Assembly: GCF_018873765.1 (NCBI RefSeq)
Contig: NC_057924.1
Location: forward strand, 15,463,001-15,527,000
Source of the DNA: Telopea speciosissima
Taxonomy: Eukaryota > Streptophyta > Magnoliopsida > Proteales > Proteaceae
Length of the DNA stretch: 64,000 bases
Reading direction: 5' to 3'
Under the pieces are notes generated by a model. The model worked only from the letters and a program-made list of their open reading frames with translations, did not search any database and had not been told where the DNA came from. Below are positions 1 to 11,879 of the stretch, one piece after another. How positions within the stretch are numbered: position 1 is the stretch's first letter; every line of letters starts with the position of its first letter. A program made the translations under genes and the position numbers.

Positions 1-660
1 CCATTCTACAAAACTCGTGGACGAGTTTTTCTCAACACTGGAGGAATTGATGCAGATACACTACCTTGGACAGACCCAAACCCAGTTTGGTATCCAGATG
101 GAGATGAACCGGGCATAGTTATCAAGGCGTCGCCGTTGCCATGGCATCCAGGCTCCTTGGTCGTCTTGGACACCTTGGGCGCCATGGCGGTGTCACCTTG
201 AATTTTGACCCTCTAAAACGCATGGTCGCCTTGCCGCCATGATAACTATGGAACCGGGTCCAGATTGAGTTTTTGGAATTTAGTAGGATTTTAGGAATTT
301 ATGTTATTTGGGGAAATAATGACTTTTAGTTTATTTTATTCTCTTTATTTTAGAAGTTAGCTAAGTAGGATATTTGGTTTTCTAATTGTTCTTAGTTTCC
401 TTATTTGAATTAGTTTCCTAGTTAGAAAGTTAGTCTTTATTTTTAGGAGTCTTTTATTTCTCTTTATATATGGTGTAACTCCCCATCGTTGAATAGATTT
501 TGAATAATGAATTGAGTTTATGGTTTGAGTAGCCTGAGGGCTGTGTGCATGTGCACTCTTCTTCCCCCTCCCCCCTTCTTCTTATGCGATTTCTCCTCTC
601 TCCTCCTGCAACTCTGATTCTTCCCAGCTTCCCCTCTTCTCCTAACCGACCCTCCACCAG
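1..660 (+). mobile_element. 3' end of an LTR retrotransposon (coding tail plus LTR-like sequence)
   Basis: The first 47 bases resemble the end of a retrotransposon polyprotein region and a purine-rich tract. They run into a sequence opening TGATGCAGAT at 48 that has LTR features: AT-rich U3, a promoter-like 'ctttatatatgg' near 462, and a pyrimidine-rich tail. The 3' boundary is not clear because no second LTR is in the window; 660 is approximate. It could equally be a solo LTR. A small hAT element is nested at 114-250. Confidence 0.5.
114..250. mobile_element. hAT-type MITE, 137 bp
   Basis: Perfect 11-bp terminal inverted repeats CATAGTTATCA and TGATAACTATG bound the element. It is flanked by identical 8-bp direct repeats GAACCGGG at 106-113 and 251-258, the duplication length expected for hAT transposases. 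The interior is GC-rich (several 'ggcgcc'-like stretches) and non-coding. It is inserted in the LTR-like sequence around it. Confidence 0.88.
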
Positions 661-744
661 GGAGACTCAACATAATGTTGTGACTCCCAAGTTACAGCTC
701 TCTCTCTTCTTCTTTCTTCTCCTCTCTTCTCTTCTCCACTTCTA

Positions 745-1200
745 CAGATGGAGGAAACCTTAGTGGTAATGAATCAACATCTCCTGCTAAAGGGTGGTCT
801 TCTCGATTTTCTTTAGCAAATGATGCTACTGAAGAAGGATTCTCTCCACTTTGTAGAGCCTTCCATGTTAAACGGAGTTCGCACCGCCTCATGCTCCAAG
901 GAGGTTTTTCTGCATAAATGGCTTGCTATAAATCATCTATTATAGGTTATTTCTTAGGACATTGTCCTTCTTTTGAAGCTGTCAAGATGACATTATCCAA
1001 AGTGTGGAAGATTTCAGGTTCAATGGAGGTTTTACTCCTTGAAAATGGGTTCTATCTATTTAATTTTAGTCATGAAGAAGACAAACTGAGAGTTCTAGAA
1101 GGACCTTGGCATGTTCCTAAGAAAGCTCTAATCCTCCACCCTTGGAGCCGCCCATTGATCTCTCTTCAAAATCAAGATCTCAGTTCACTATGTATGGGAC
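745..1200 (+). pseudogene. LINE ORF1 fragment (DUF4283-type), copy 1
   Basis: Broken reading frames include a stretch starting at 918 that reads like the DUF4283 region of plant L1-type LINE ORF1: 'LENGFYLFNFSHEEDKLRVL' followed by 'EGPWHVPKKALILHPW'. ORF1 proteins bind nucleic acid during LINE retrotransposition. The frame ends shortly after this domain and joins a different repeat at about 1197. A second copy with the same junction lies at 35730-36300, so the chimera was duplicated as a unit. Confidence 0.7.
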
Positions 1201-1400
1201 AAATGCACAATCACAAGGAAGAAAGCCAAACAAACAATCACAATATGAAGAATTTAATGTGTTTCGGCACAAATGTCTTAATCCACTGGAGAGAACCAGA
1301 AATTTTCTACTAAACCTGAAAAACTCTCTACAACTCTCTCCACCTCGCAAAGTGATTTCCCCTTTGCTTGTGTCTAATACTACAAGGTCTGGGAGTAGTA
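1197..1400 (+). repeat. Dispersed repeat 'T', copy 1
   Basis: This non-coding repeat begins with 'gggacaaatgcacaatcaca' and contains a 'cctaaaaactct' type core. Copies are at 36300-36628 and 50148-50465. It looks like a fragment of a non-autonomous retroelement, but neither end nor a target duplication could be fixed. This copy is shorter than the other two. Confidence 0.6.
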
Positions 1401-2195
1401 TTACTTACCAATCCCATTTTTTTCTGCCTTTTCATTGGGATTGATTCTTGTTTGCATATTCTTATTCTATATTCCATCGAACTCCCATTTTGTAGCTGCT
1501 GCACAGCTCCATATTATGTGGGAGCCAAAAGTGTCTTAATCATATTTGCTGTGATGTTCATGAATGGTTCAGAATATTACAACGATTTCCATCTTTGGAC
1601 TGTTGGAGATGGGGTCACTTCACTGGTTTGTACAGGTATTTTTGTTTCACTAATTAGTACTATCCTAGACACATCAAGGGACGGGGTTATTTGGACTACA
1701 AGATTAAACCAGATTATAGAACAAGACTTGATAAGCAATGATTTCTTGTTCTCTCACAGTGATATGCACAGACACCAAAAGATGTTTTCATTCTTACGCT
1801 CTGCATCTTAAATGTGCCCCCATACACCCCTCCCAAATCGAATCACTTGTATTTGCAGCTCTCCTAACCCAACCCTTACCCATTTTTGGATGAACATCCT
1901 ATACCTATATTTTCTCCGTCGTTAAATCTCTAAAAAATTTCACTGTAATTCCAAACCTTACCTTTCACGCTACCATGTGTTCCCCACACATTCCCCAATC
2001 CAAAGTGAATCAAAAATAGGGATCTCACTGCTCTAATTTAATCCCACATGATTCCTAGATTCATTCACTTTTTTTTTTGGTGGGGGGTTGATGTATCTAT
2101 TCTTTCAATCGTAAGTCCTTTCAGTCTTTCCATACTTCTATCAGATATACACTACTCCATCAGAGACAAACAACTCTTTTAAGTGCAACCCTCAT
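1400..2195. other. No recognisable gene
   Basis: An open frame at 1368-1811 (+) has no family I recognise and no supporting splice structure. The rest is AT-rich with a short T-tract near 2070. Confidence 0.4.
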
Positions 2196-2529
2196 CTTGA
2201 TGTAGATCGAAGCATGAAGAGAAGAATGACCAAAATAGAAGTCGGAAAAAATTTACTGTTCACATAAAGAGTACGCAATTTACTGTTCATATGAACAGTG
2301 TTGTGAGTCCAGCTTAGATTATATGTGCTTCTATTTTCCAATATCTAGAAGCCTTGGACAGCAAGGCACTCAAGGATCGATGGGACAGCTTCTAGAAGTT
2401 ATTGTTTCCTTTTTGTTATTTCAGTCCTTATTAATCTTAGCTAAATTAGAGTTTCTGTTTTAGTTGTTTAGCAGAGTTAGAGTTTCTATTCTAGTTACCT
2501 TCTAATTTGGTTCCATCACTTGTAACCCA

Positions 2530-4241
2530 TTATTCATCCAGACTCCACCCATCACAGATATGTACGAAAGATAGGTGTAGCGCAAGTTAAAGAAGCCTAA
2601 AGAAGGATGAAAGTAGGCAAGACACTAGGACCGGATGAGATTCCAACAGAAGTGTGGAAGGCCCTATGAGTATGTGGGGTATGTTGGTTAACCAAGTTAT
2701 TTAACAAGATTATGATCACAAGGAGAATGCTAGATGATTGGAGGAGAAGCATTGTAGTTCCGGTCTACAAAAATAAGGATGATGTCCAGAGCTGCAATAA
2801 CTATAGAAGCATAAAACTGATGAGTCATACTATGAAACTGTGGGAGAAGGTTATTGAACCCATTTGAGAAGAGAGACTCATATCTCGAAGAATCAATTTG
2901 GTTTTATGCCAGGTAGATCCACAACAAAAAAGCTATCTACCTCCTAAGGAGGCTCATGGAAAGATGTAGAGTTAGCAGGAAGAATCTCCATATGGTTTTT
3001 ATAGACTAGGAGAAAGCCTATGACAGAGTACCTAGAGATTTAATCTGGCATGTTCTTGTCAAGAGAGGGGAATAAAGTATATTGAGGTAATTAAAGATAT
3101 GTATGAGGGTGTGGTGACTAGTGTGAGATCTATGGGTGGCCAGGCAAGGAATTCCCAATTCCGGTTGGGTTACATCAAGGATCAGCCCTAAGCCCTTATT
3201 TGTTTGCGCTTATCATGGATGAATTAACCAAGAACATCCAAGACGAGGTACCGTGGTGTATGCTCTTCGTCGATGATATCGTTTTGGTGGATGAGACAAA
3301 ACCAAGGATTAACGCTAAGTTTGAGTTGTGGAGGTTGACATTGGAAACAAGAGGCTTTAAGATTAGTAGATCAAAGACGGAGTATATGATGTGCAACTTT
3401 AGTCACACTATGATGGATGATGACATGGTGAAAATTGAGGAGCGAGAGATACCGCCAAGTGACTATTTTAGATATCTAGGGTCTATCATACACAAAGAAA
3501 GTGACATAGATGATGATGTTTCACAAAGAATTAAAGTAGGATGGATGAAGTGGAGAGCTACCACCGGAGTTCTGTGCAATCGACACATTCCTTTAAAGCT
3601 TAAAGGAAAGTTATACATGACTGTTGTCCACCTGGCTATGATATATGGGGTGGAATGTTGGGCAGTTACGAAGTGCCATATAACAAAGCTATGTGTTGCA
3701 GAGATGAGGATTAAGATGGATGTGCGGCAAAACTAGGAAGGATAAAGTGAGGAACAAACGTATTAGAGCTGATGTGGGAGTTGCCTCGATCAACGACAAA
3801 CTCCAAGAATGTTGCCTGAGGAGGTTTGGCCATATACAACAGAGGCCTAGGGATGCCCCAGAAACGAGAAGTGATCTGATGCCGATTGAAGGAGCTAAAA
3901 AAGCTAGGGGCATGCCTAAAATGACCATAGGTGAGGTTGTGAAGAATGACATGCATAGTCTGGGTCTTGTACCAAGTATGACCTCAGATAGAGCCTATTG
4001 GAGGGCAAGGATCCACGTTATCGACACCATGTAGCTGAGATTTTCCAGAATTCCTAGGCTATCATCTTTCCTCTTACTTTCATCTTTCATTTATCATTAC
4101 TTAACTTTCTTATCCCATTTCTTTTTGAGTTTCTCTTACTTTCCTTTCCCTTTGTGAGGACCTCAATTTTCTCTACTTTGTTTTTGAAAGGATCCATGTA
4201 GCCAACCCCATTTATTTGGGATAAGGGTGTGTTGTTGTTGT
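2530..4241 (+). mobile_element. RTE-type LINE, 5'-truncated, with 12-bp target-site duplication
   Basis: The element ends in the RTE-like tail 'gggataagggtgtgttgttg' with a short TTG run instead of poly(A). Identical 12-bp repeats ACTTGTAACCCA lie at 2518-2529 and 4242-4253 and define the insertion. It carries a degenerate reverse transcriptase and is truncated at its 5' end, with no endonuclease seen. Confidence 0.85.
2584..4034 (+). pseudogene. RTE reverse transcriptase, degenerate
   Basis: Frames read through RT motifs in order: GPDEIP near 2630, 'QFGFMPGRSTT' near 2900, FIDxEKAYDRVPRDL near 3000, then an open stretch from 3200 with ALSPYLFALIMDEL-type sequence and the catalytic box as FVDDIVL. 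The 3720-4034 stretch holds the C-terminal 'RRFGHIQQRP' region and the 'RAYWRARIHV' end. RT would copy LINE RNA into DNA at the target site. Several stops and frameshifts before 3200 make it non-functional. Confidence 0.85.
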
Positions 4242-4449
4242 ACTTGTAACCCAAGTCTCAGCTTTATAAGGGAACTTTATATTTATTTGTTTCTATTTTT
4301 GGGTCTTATATATTGTACTGCCCTAAGAGGCCACCCAACGATTTATGTTGATGAATGAAACTTGCTTTTATGCAACTTATGTCCTGGCAGTAGGATGAGA
4401 GGCTGATAGAGCCGACCCTATCCCCCTATCTGTGTTCTTGTATCTTCTT

Positions 4450-6006
4450 CTTTCTTCTTCCACTCGATCCCGGCTGTTGTTGCTACTTTGAGGCTGCAAA
4501 TCAACTGCTGTTACAATTCTTGTGAAGACCAGAAACAATTCTTAATCAGTTAATCACCATTAAGACCTGCTGCTGTTTACTCACTCAAGTGAAGGACAGC
4601 TGCACACCTGCGGCTCTATTTCTCTACCTGATTCTGCTCAAGGCTTCAGAACTCATCAACTACTAGGCCTATTGAGGCCATATTTGAAGCATCTTGAGAG
4701 TCCATCCCGCTCTTCAATCGACTCTGCTTGGTTTTTCCAACTGCTGGTCAGATTGCTTTCTCCATTAACCTTCTATTTTTGAAGACCAGTTCCTATTTTC
4801 GAACCCTATAAAAAACTCAGCAATTGGCCATCAGATTTGGCTCAAATGTGGAGCAGACATTCACTTAACTAAGGGCAGTCTTTGATAAGGCTTGGAGGAC
4901 ATTCCCAGTGCTGGTTTGCCTAGTGTTTGCTACTTTCTAATTTCTGTACTTACCTTTTAGTTTCTGGTTTCAGCCTAGAGACCCTAGACTAGGCCTGGGT
5001 TTGGGAATTAATTGTTGCTTCAATTATATTGTAATGTGGGTATTCTCGGGGTTTGGTTATCTCTAATCTAGCCATATATTATATCTAATACTCAGTTAGG
5101 AGCTTTTAGCATTTTACATAAAGTTACCCTCTCAAACCTCTTCTTTTGACCCCCAAAAAATAAAAAATAAACAAATAATTAGCCTCGGACAATTATAACC
5201 AAAGCTTTTCTGTGTTCTGTCTACCTGTGGTATGTTTTATTCCATTTCTTCTTCTTTTGGAGATGTTAGTAATCAATCCAGTTTATTTAATCATTCTTCT
5301 TCTCCTTCAGTCAGAATCAAAGTAGCTCATAAATCAAGAAAACATGATGAAAATTGATTGATATAACAATTAGAGATCAGCATTTGCATGTTCAAATGTC
5401 AGGATATTTGGATAAATCAGCATATCAACATATTGTATGAGCTGTTCACATAAAGCCATTGTGAAAAGGTTTAGTTAGGGGTATTCTCCCCTCCCCATCT
5501 TTGTTTATCAGTCAAAATAAATGGGAAATTTTGAGAAAAGCCCAACCCAAAAATCCATGGAAGCAGAGACATTACTGATTCATGCATAATGCAAGTCAGA
5601 TGCTGAACTTAACATCCTTCAAGTAAGAAACTATTTCCCAATTTCCCGAAGGACCATTTCAATAGAACACAGGACACACATAACCAGCCTCTATTCCCAC
5701 CCAACTAACTGATCTACAATGTTGATAATCACTTTAAACTCAGAAAACTAAACAAAAAACACAGAAACCCCCACTATCCAGAAAGCATTCCGAGACTGGC
5801 TGTTATTAATTCAGTTTGTTTTGGGCATTAAAAGAATAAAATTTGGCCTTTCAGGTCAATTTATCTTTCTATTCCCAACCAAAACTTCCAATAAAGTCAA
5901 TATCTGACCTCATTTTAAATTCAAGATGCAAGGATTTGTTTGACCAGAAACTAGAACGGAGTCCCAATAGACAAACAGATTGAGAAGAGTTGTTGGTTTC
6001 CTTTAC
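4450..6006. other. Gene-poor stretch next to the RPS5 pseudogene
   Basis: No protein family was recognised. I searched the minus strand here for the missing 3' exons of the RPS5 copy (the second half of the S5 fold) and found none; the sequence is AT-rich and stop-dense. The 4450-5160 part may still be retrotransposon LTR-related sequence. Confidence 0.45.
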
Positions 6007-6707
6007 CTGTGAGGGAACGTCTTGTAATTGGTCATGGGCAAGGTGACTAAATTCCTCCTAGCATTGGTAGCGGACTTTTGAACCGCCCCAAGAACCTCCT
6101 TAGCCTTGCCAACACCAACCCAAACCTGACCCTGCTTATCGCCCACCAACACAATAGCCCTGAAATGCAATTGCTTCCCACCCTTGACTACCTTAGTCAC
6201 TCTCCTCAACTGAACCACTCTTTCCTCTAGCCCATCCCTGACCTTCTCCTTCTTCGTCTTCGACCCAAACGCAGTAGCCTTCTTCATCTAGGAGTCCATG
6301 ACATAGATAATGTTACCGAGCACACTAACGCCATTGCAGGCGGGTCCATACATCTCCTCATAGGCAGCGGCGGTTTCAGGAACACCCTCGTCGAAGGCCG
6401 GTTGAGACACGTAGCCTTCGGGAGGCTCGACAGGTTCGGAGGGAATTTCCTTTTCTGGGTTAAATTCATCGAAGAAGGTGGTGTCGATGTCGTTGGATTT
6501 AGCCTGTGAGGGCTTGAATTTGCTGGGTTTGGGGAGGAATGAGAGGGAAAATGTTGGTGGGGTTTTGGGTGTCCTAATTTTGCTGTATAAGAAGCAGAAA
6601 TTGATGGGTAGAAAGGGTTCAGGGGATAGTTTGAAGTGAGAGGTAGGAAGAGCTGTACGGGTAGAGAGCGAGGGCACAGAAGATAGAGCGGTTGCAGAGG
6701 CAGCCAT
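6007..6707 (-). pseudogene. RPS5: Nuclear-encoded plastid 30S ribosomal protein S5, first exon only, with in-frame stop
   Basis: The frame from the ATG at 6707 gives a Ser/Thr-rich plastid transit-like N-terminus, then PPEGYVSQPAFDE and AAAYEEMYGPA, which match the plant-specific extension of chloroplast S5. A TAG at 6288-6290 interrupts this frame. It continues in the same frame with [20 protein letters not shown] and [18 protein letters not shown], the double-stranded RNA-binding S5 domain. The conserved glycine-rich loop reads [10 protein letters not shown], with Trp where Gly is expected. The exon ends at a proper donor (CACAG/GTAAAG, exon end 6007), but no later exons were found. S5 sits in the 30S subunit near the decoding site. 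With the nonsense codon, loop substitution and missing 3' half, this is most likely a truncated duplicate, not the working gene. Confidence 0.88.
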
Positions 6708-7336
6708 TCTTCCAGTTGTTTGAACTTTTCTGTTTCTCAGTTGAAGAAGATAACCTCAATAAATGATGCAGTGATCCAAGACCATGAGAGCAATCGCTTC
6801 TGTTTCTGTTGCCTTGCCCCCCTCTCTCTCTCTCTTCTCTAGAACGGCAGGCTTATCTCAAACCCATTCTCTCAGCCCGGCCCCTTTGGTGAGGGTCCAG
6901 TGGAGAGTGATGACCGATGACAATGGGGTTCACCGTACACAGATTGAACCGGATGATCAGATTTCAGACATCCAACCATGAAAACCTAACAAGGATATTC
7001 CGGATTAGACTGTGAGATCATCAAGGCTGCAAATCCTATGGATGCAATTTCGTCCCGGTGGATTCGAGCCCACCTTGATCCTGAACAGAATTTGAGCTGA
7101 GATACGAGGGCGGATTAAATCTAAGAATTTATTATTGTGAGTCAAGGCCGGGCTGAGCCAGGATTGAGGCCTCAAGTTGAGCTCAGCATGACCCTGCATT
7201 TTTCTTTCTTTTTCTTCCTCTTCTCCCTGACTCACCCCAGTCCCTACATCTCCTAAAGATAGTTTTAGTTGATTACCACATTGACAACCTGAAATCGACT
7301 GATTTTATGTAGTTTCACACATAATAATAGATATAG
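6708..7336. other. Flank of the RPS5 copy; no gene seen
   Basis: Short frames on either strand (6784-6981 +, 7005-7235 -) have no recognisable domain and look like chance. Confidence 0.4.
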
Positions 7337-7486
7337 AGAGGAATAGGTATGTTAGCGGTATACCGTATGCTAACACCTTATGTCTGTCTATCTCTTCCAC
7401 CCTTTGAAATTATTTCCTTACCCCTCAAAAGAAGCAATAGAGAGAGATAGACTCATAGGGTGCTAGTATACCTAGCCTTTTTCCCT
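7337..7486. mobile_element. Small MITE, about 150 bp, probably Mutator-like
   Basis: The ends form imperfect inverted repeats: the left reads through 'GTATGCTAACACC', and the reverse complement of the right reads 'GTATACTAGCACC', both continuing into a 'TCTATCTCT' tract. Flanking direct repeats TAATAGATATAG lie at 7325-7336 and 7487-7498. The 12-bp duplication is longer than the usual 9-11 bp of MULEs, so the class is tentative. A related partial copy may lie near 15430-15530. Confidence 0.7.
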
Positions 7487-7784
7487 TAATAGATATAGTA
7501 GAACTTTAGTGGGAAGAAACTTATACCATGCCTTAATAGCCCATGGTACCTTCAGTTAAAACAGATAGAATTTCAAACCATGCAGTTAAAATACCTTATC
7601 CAAACTAGAAAGGAAGGAAAATAATACCATAGTTGTCACGCCCCATGGTCAAGGCAAATCAAGCCCAGCTCAACTTGGCCTTGGGGCAGGTCAAGGTTGG
7701 GGTTTTCAGTCGTTGAGTGAGGGTCGGGTTGAATTGGGCCCCTCTATGTGACCTCGAGGTTGAGTTGGGGTTTTGACAACTCTA

Positions 7785-8027
7785 ACCCAACCCGACCCTA
7801 TTGCAGCCCTAACTAATCCATTGGGTTGAGTGGTTGTTGGCCAAGTCAATCTTCAACTTCAACAACACTTACTACTAACTAATATATTGAATCTTAGTTG
7901 CTAATAAGGTTTTAAAAAGTTTGACCCAACCCGTCCCTGTTGCAGCCCTAGCTAATCCGTTGGTTTGAGTGGTTGTTGGCCAAGTCAATCTTCAGCAACA
8001 CTTAATGCTTACTAATACATCAAATCT
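7785..8027 (+). repeat. Diverged tandem duplication, two units
   Basis: Unit 1 starts near 7785 and unit 2 near 7922; both run 'gacccaacccg..cct.ttgcagccct' and then 'gttgttggccaagtcaatct'. The spacing is about 137 bp. No coding potential was seen. Confidence 0.75.
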
Positions 8028-8029
8028 AA

Positions 8030-9350
8030 ATCCAACTAAGCCTTTTCTTCTCAGGATTCAAAAAATTCAGAGTGATTTAATTTCTAATTCAAATGAAATC
8101 AGATTGTGCTCCATTGATTTCGGCTCATCCACCCACCGATTCTTATAAGTAAATCAACCAAAAAAGAAATAAAATCTCACTATTTCTTATGACCAAAACA
8201 ATCATCAATTTCATACAAGGGAGAAATTTCTCTATGGGGAGCGTGATCCCTATGCACCCGAAGCCAACGGGAGCACACGCGAAAGCATCAACAGGGCATG
8301 CATTTTCACGTTGCATGGGGCAGGGGGCCATTTCCCCCTTTGTGTTTGGACGTAGTGCACGCGCTCCTCGACATAGTTCTTTTTCCTTTCATATAATTTG
8401 AAAGTATCTAAAAAATGCTTTAAATGCCTTTGGGATCACCTAATTTGAATTTGGGGAGCCAAAGACAAACTTTCAAAGTTTTGATAAACCAGAGCAAGGC
8501 TAGCCCCAAAGGCTTTTTCATAAAAAAAAGTAATTTCACTTTGACTCCCAATGGACTCAATTCTATGCGCAATGAGCTCAATTTGATGTCGAGTGGCGTG
8601 GTTCCTTCGAAGCCTGCTCGACGTCGACAGAAATCTCCTTCAGTGAGCAAAGCCATCATAATTTTAAAACCTAGGACCCTGTATCGATGTACACTGGTCT
8701 CTATTCAACGCTAAACATGCCCATATTGATATTGAGTGTACTTCCTTCAATACATGCTCGACATCAAAGTTCATGTTTTAGGTGTCGAACATAATCTATT
8801 AGATGTTGTTAAGATATAGATTTTTGCAAAAAAATTGGACTCTTGGTTTTCATGCAATCTGTCATCACAAAATCATTGGGATGACTCTTTGGGGTCCAAA
8901 TTAAAAACTATCCAAATGCATTTCTTGGATGCCAAGGAACCCTTTGAATTGTGATTAACCACAACTCTTCCCCGTTTCTTATTGATTGGAAGATTTTATC
9001 CTCTTTTTTCAACTGTTGATGAGAAACTACCGCTTTCTCAACCAAAATCCAACAGTTTTGGTTGAGATTTGACTCTCCACATCATAAAGAGAATGAGGAT
9101 GTTGATTGAGATTATAAATAGATCACTCCCCCCCCCCCCCCAACATTTGAAAACAAGTTTTGGAGAATGCAGGTACCCCTACTACTGCAACTCGACTTTA
9201 GGGTTTGAGAGAAAAGTTAGGTCCTCCGCTTGAGCTAAAACATCCTCCACTCCAATATTCCGATTATTTATTCTACTAGGTATACACGTCTTATACTTCA
9301 TCTTTTTATTTTATATCATTCGGTGTTCTATTTTGCTTATAATCTATGAA
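8030..9350. other. No recognisable gene
   Basis: Overlapping frames at 8143-8714 on both strands have no family resemblance. A 14-base C-tract lies at 9128-9141. Confidence 0.4.
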
Positions 9351-9354
9351 ATTC

Positions 9355-10300
9355 AACACACAACTAAAGGAAGTTAATTACTTTGGAAAAGCCTTTCTTC
9401 ATTAAAAGTAAATCAACCTTTAATAAGTTAAGATGATAAGAACAAGAGAAATATTCCTAGAAACAATATTTGGAGAGTAAGTTTCTTCAAGATCACATAG
9501 ACTCTATCCACAAACTAGTGATGTAGATCTTGAAAGTTTACAAACTTCTTGTTGAAGATCGAGCGGACCCTGCTAAAACCAACTTGACAAAGGAACTTAC
9601 ATCAGTTGTCTTTAGAAGGGGCACCAGTACAATCTAAGTTGAAATTAAAAAGATGATGAGGAAAAGATGAAGAATCACACTTAATTTAGTGAAACTTTGT
9701 GATACACTTGCCATCATGCATGCAGAGTTGTCAGCCTCCTTGAATGTAACAACGAGACTCGTATAAAGATGATTAAATATGGTTAAAGACCATTTAGTAA
9801 ACGTCAATGAATGCGTAGATTGAACTGAGCTGTCCCGGAATCGATCCACCCGCTAAAACCCGGAATCGATCTAGTGACTAAATGAGACAAGATGGTTCTA
9901 GCTAGGATGGGCTTCCCAACAGAGCTCGAATTGAAGACCAATAAGGAATGGGCTGAAACTAGAACTGCAAGGACCCATTTAAGACGCATATTTATTTATT
10001 TAGGGTGTTTTTTTGTCCACTTATTTAGGGTTAATTAATACTTAATGTGTCAAAGAAACTCCTATATTTGAATGACTTAAATGTTTGAGACTATGAGGAC
10101 CCAAAACTCTTAAGGAACCGGACCACGGACCGAGAACTAGAACTAGGTTATATTATAATCAAAGGAACATTTTATATTTGAGTGTTTGCGACTTTAAGTG
10201 CCCAGGACTTGATTGGCTCATTATTAAAACAAAATCGGATCCTAGTTTTGGTTACCGTTTAATATATGGGGTGATTTTACGAAGCAAGAGAGAGTGATTG
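9355..10300 (+). repeat. Dispersed repeat family R1, copy a
   Basis: This is non-coding repeat sequence shared with 23350-26160 (b), 31700-34190 (c), 38106-39293 (d) and, inverted, 39294-40108 (e). Landmarks are 'cacaactaaaggaag', 'gtgatacacttgccatcatg', 'tttaagacgcatatttattt' and 'ggctcattattaaaac'. Copy a lacks the MITE carried by b and c at the downstream end because it stops earlier. The class is unknown; no protein domain or matching termini were found. Confidence 0.75.
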
Positions 10301-10347
10301 AAACGCATGGAAATCCAATTTGGATTTCCATTAAGTAGGAATCATGT

Positions 10348-10365
10348 GGGGGGGGGGGGGGGGGG
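10348..10365 (+). repeat. Homopolymer G-tract, 18 bases
   Basis: An uninterrupted run of G that could form a G-quadruplex. It is prone to length error in sequencing and assembly. Confidence 0.9.
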
Positions 10366-10789
10366 AGTCGTTCTACCTAGCCATCTTTCTCTCTCTCATA
10401 CTTCCTTATTGTATTATTAGGGTTTACTCCTTAGTTGCAAAAAACTTCTCTTCTATCTATTGTGATAATCGGGGTTGGGAACTCATAAAGTTATTGTGAG
10501 AAATATTTTCTTTATGAGTTCATCATGCAAGGATTGTGGAAGGATTTGCAATAGAGAGCTCTTTACGTTGCTTGGTGGAGAAAGAGCGAAATTCCCTATT
10601 TGGTATTGCATGTGTGTAGACACCTTATTTGTCACCTTGATAGTAGGCTAGACAACGAGTGGGACTCATTTTATGGTTCCTAAGGCTCTTCATGACCCCA
10701 ATAATATTTTGAATCCTTAAAAGGGATTTGGAAGAAAATGATAAAAAATGAATTTTATAAAAAATAAATTTAAAAGATGAACTTTTCAT

Positions 10790-11830
10790 GTATGGTTTAA
10801 ATTGGCCCAAACCTAGAACCAAGTTTAGCCTTAGTCCAAGGATTAACTTGGACAAAGCCCAATCCCCAGGTGTCAATCCAAGTTAGTTGAAATAAACTAG
10901 CTTTCAACTGGTCGGTTGACCAATCACCGACGTCGGCCATACTGCACATTGTGTGTTGGTAGATTCTCTTTTGGTGTTGATTTTTGGGGATTAGCAAAAA
11001 TAAGGACGAGTCTGCGGCTTCCAATGCTTGGATAAGCCTTATCTACTATTGTTGACCTAATGAGTTACTTACACTCATCGAAAACCTTTGGGGATTGTAA
11101 TAGAAGCAACCAATTGAGTTGTATTAATCTTCTATTAAACATGAACTTTTTGTACGTAGATAGAAATTCATTCAAAAAAATGGCATGAGGTACACAAGGT
11201 TTAGATACAAAGTACAAGAAACTAAGCAGTGGAATATGACCATACTGTCTTACATGCCAAAGACATGGTCTTCTTGGCTAGGGGATGGAAAAAACCAATG
11301 TATTCCCTTGAGAAAAAGTTGTAGAGGTAGCTTACAAGACAAAATGATACATTAAATATATCCTTGGGTGGAGAAGAAACCACCAATGGAGGTGTGGTAG
11401 ACAAAGTCCTATACATGCCTACTTTGATGTCTAACATCTTGCCTGGTCCCAGAGTTCCAAACTACATATGTGTTACTTCTACCGAACTTACAAGTGGGTT
11501 CTGCCTATGGATCCTCTGGCTTTCCATTCCGACTCTACTTTCGACACTTAAAACTTGGCGAATGTTCTCTCCAATCTCCAACCCATAAAGATGGGGATAA
11601 TTGAGGGTAGAAGATCCAATGATACATAGGCCAGACATAGCACCCAAGATCTCGATCAAGCCTAAGGATGTCATCATTGGTGTCATCAATGTCGGCGTTT
11701 GGTTCAAGTTAAAGAGTTTTGACGATTTGAGAATGCCCCAAGTCCCTTCCAGATGGTGAGGGAAGTGTGATTCCGATGTTGATGTCAGCCCTTCTCTATG
11801 CAACAAGAAACTCATTGGCACAACTTTTCT
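10790..11830. repeat. Duplicated unit X, copy 1
   Basis: This segment is repeated in direct orientation at 13060-14040: both share 'ccaagtttagccttagtcca', 'cggccatactgca', 'ggtggagaagaaaccaccaa' and 'gatgtctaacatcttg'. In addition 11160-11350 recurs inverted at about 12290-13030, split by a hAT element. Minus-strand frames (for example 11462-11821) show no family I can name. Confidence 0.7.
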
Positions 11831-11879
11831 AAAGGCTACCGCGTGGCTTCTGGTTGGAGTTTGAGGAAGGATCCCAAGG

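Larger units (their letters stand above)
2199..4450 (+). mobile_element. Possible solo LTR, interrupted by an RTE LINE
   Basis: The sequence from TGATGTAGATC at 2199 resembles the start of the LTR at position 48. It contains LTR-like T-rich blocks, is split by the LINE at 2530-4241, and resumes with 'agctttataaggg' and 'cttatatattgtactg'. No second LTR or target duplication was found, so the class and the right end are uncertain. Confidence 0.35.

Noticed and set aside
6003-6707. Two separate small genes on the minus strand (6288-6707 and 6003-6287)
   Set aside because: They are consecutive in one frame, separated by a single TAG, and together match one protein (plastid S5).
7631-7784. A hAT MITE bounded by 'tagttgtca' and 'tgacaactcta'
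   Set aside because: Inverted ends are only 9 bases with an offset, and no flanking duplication was found.
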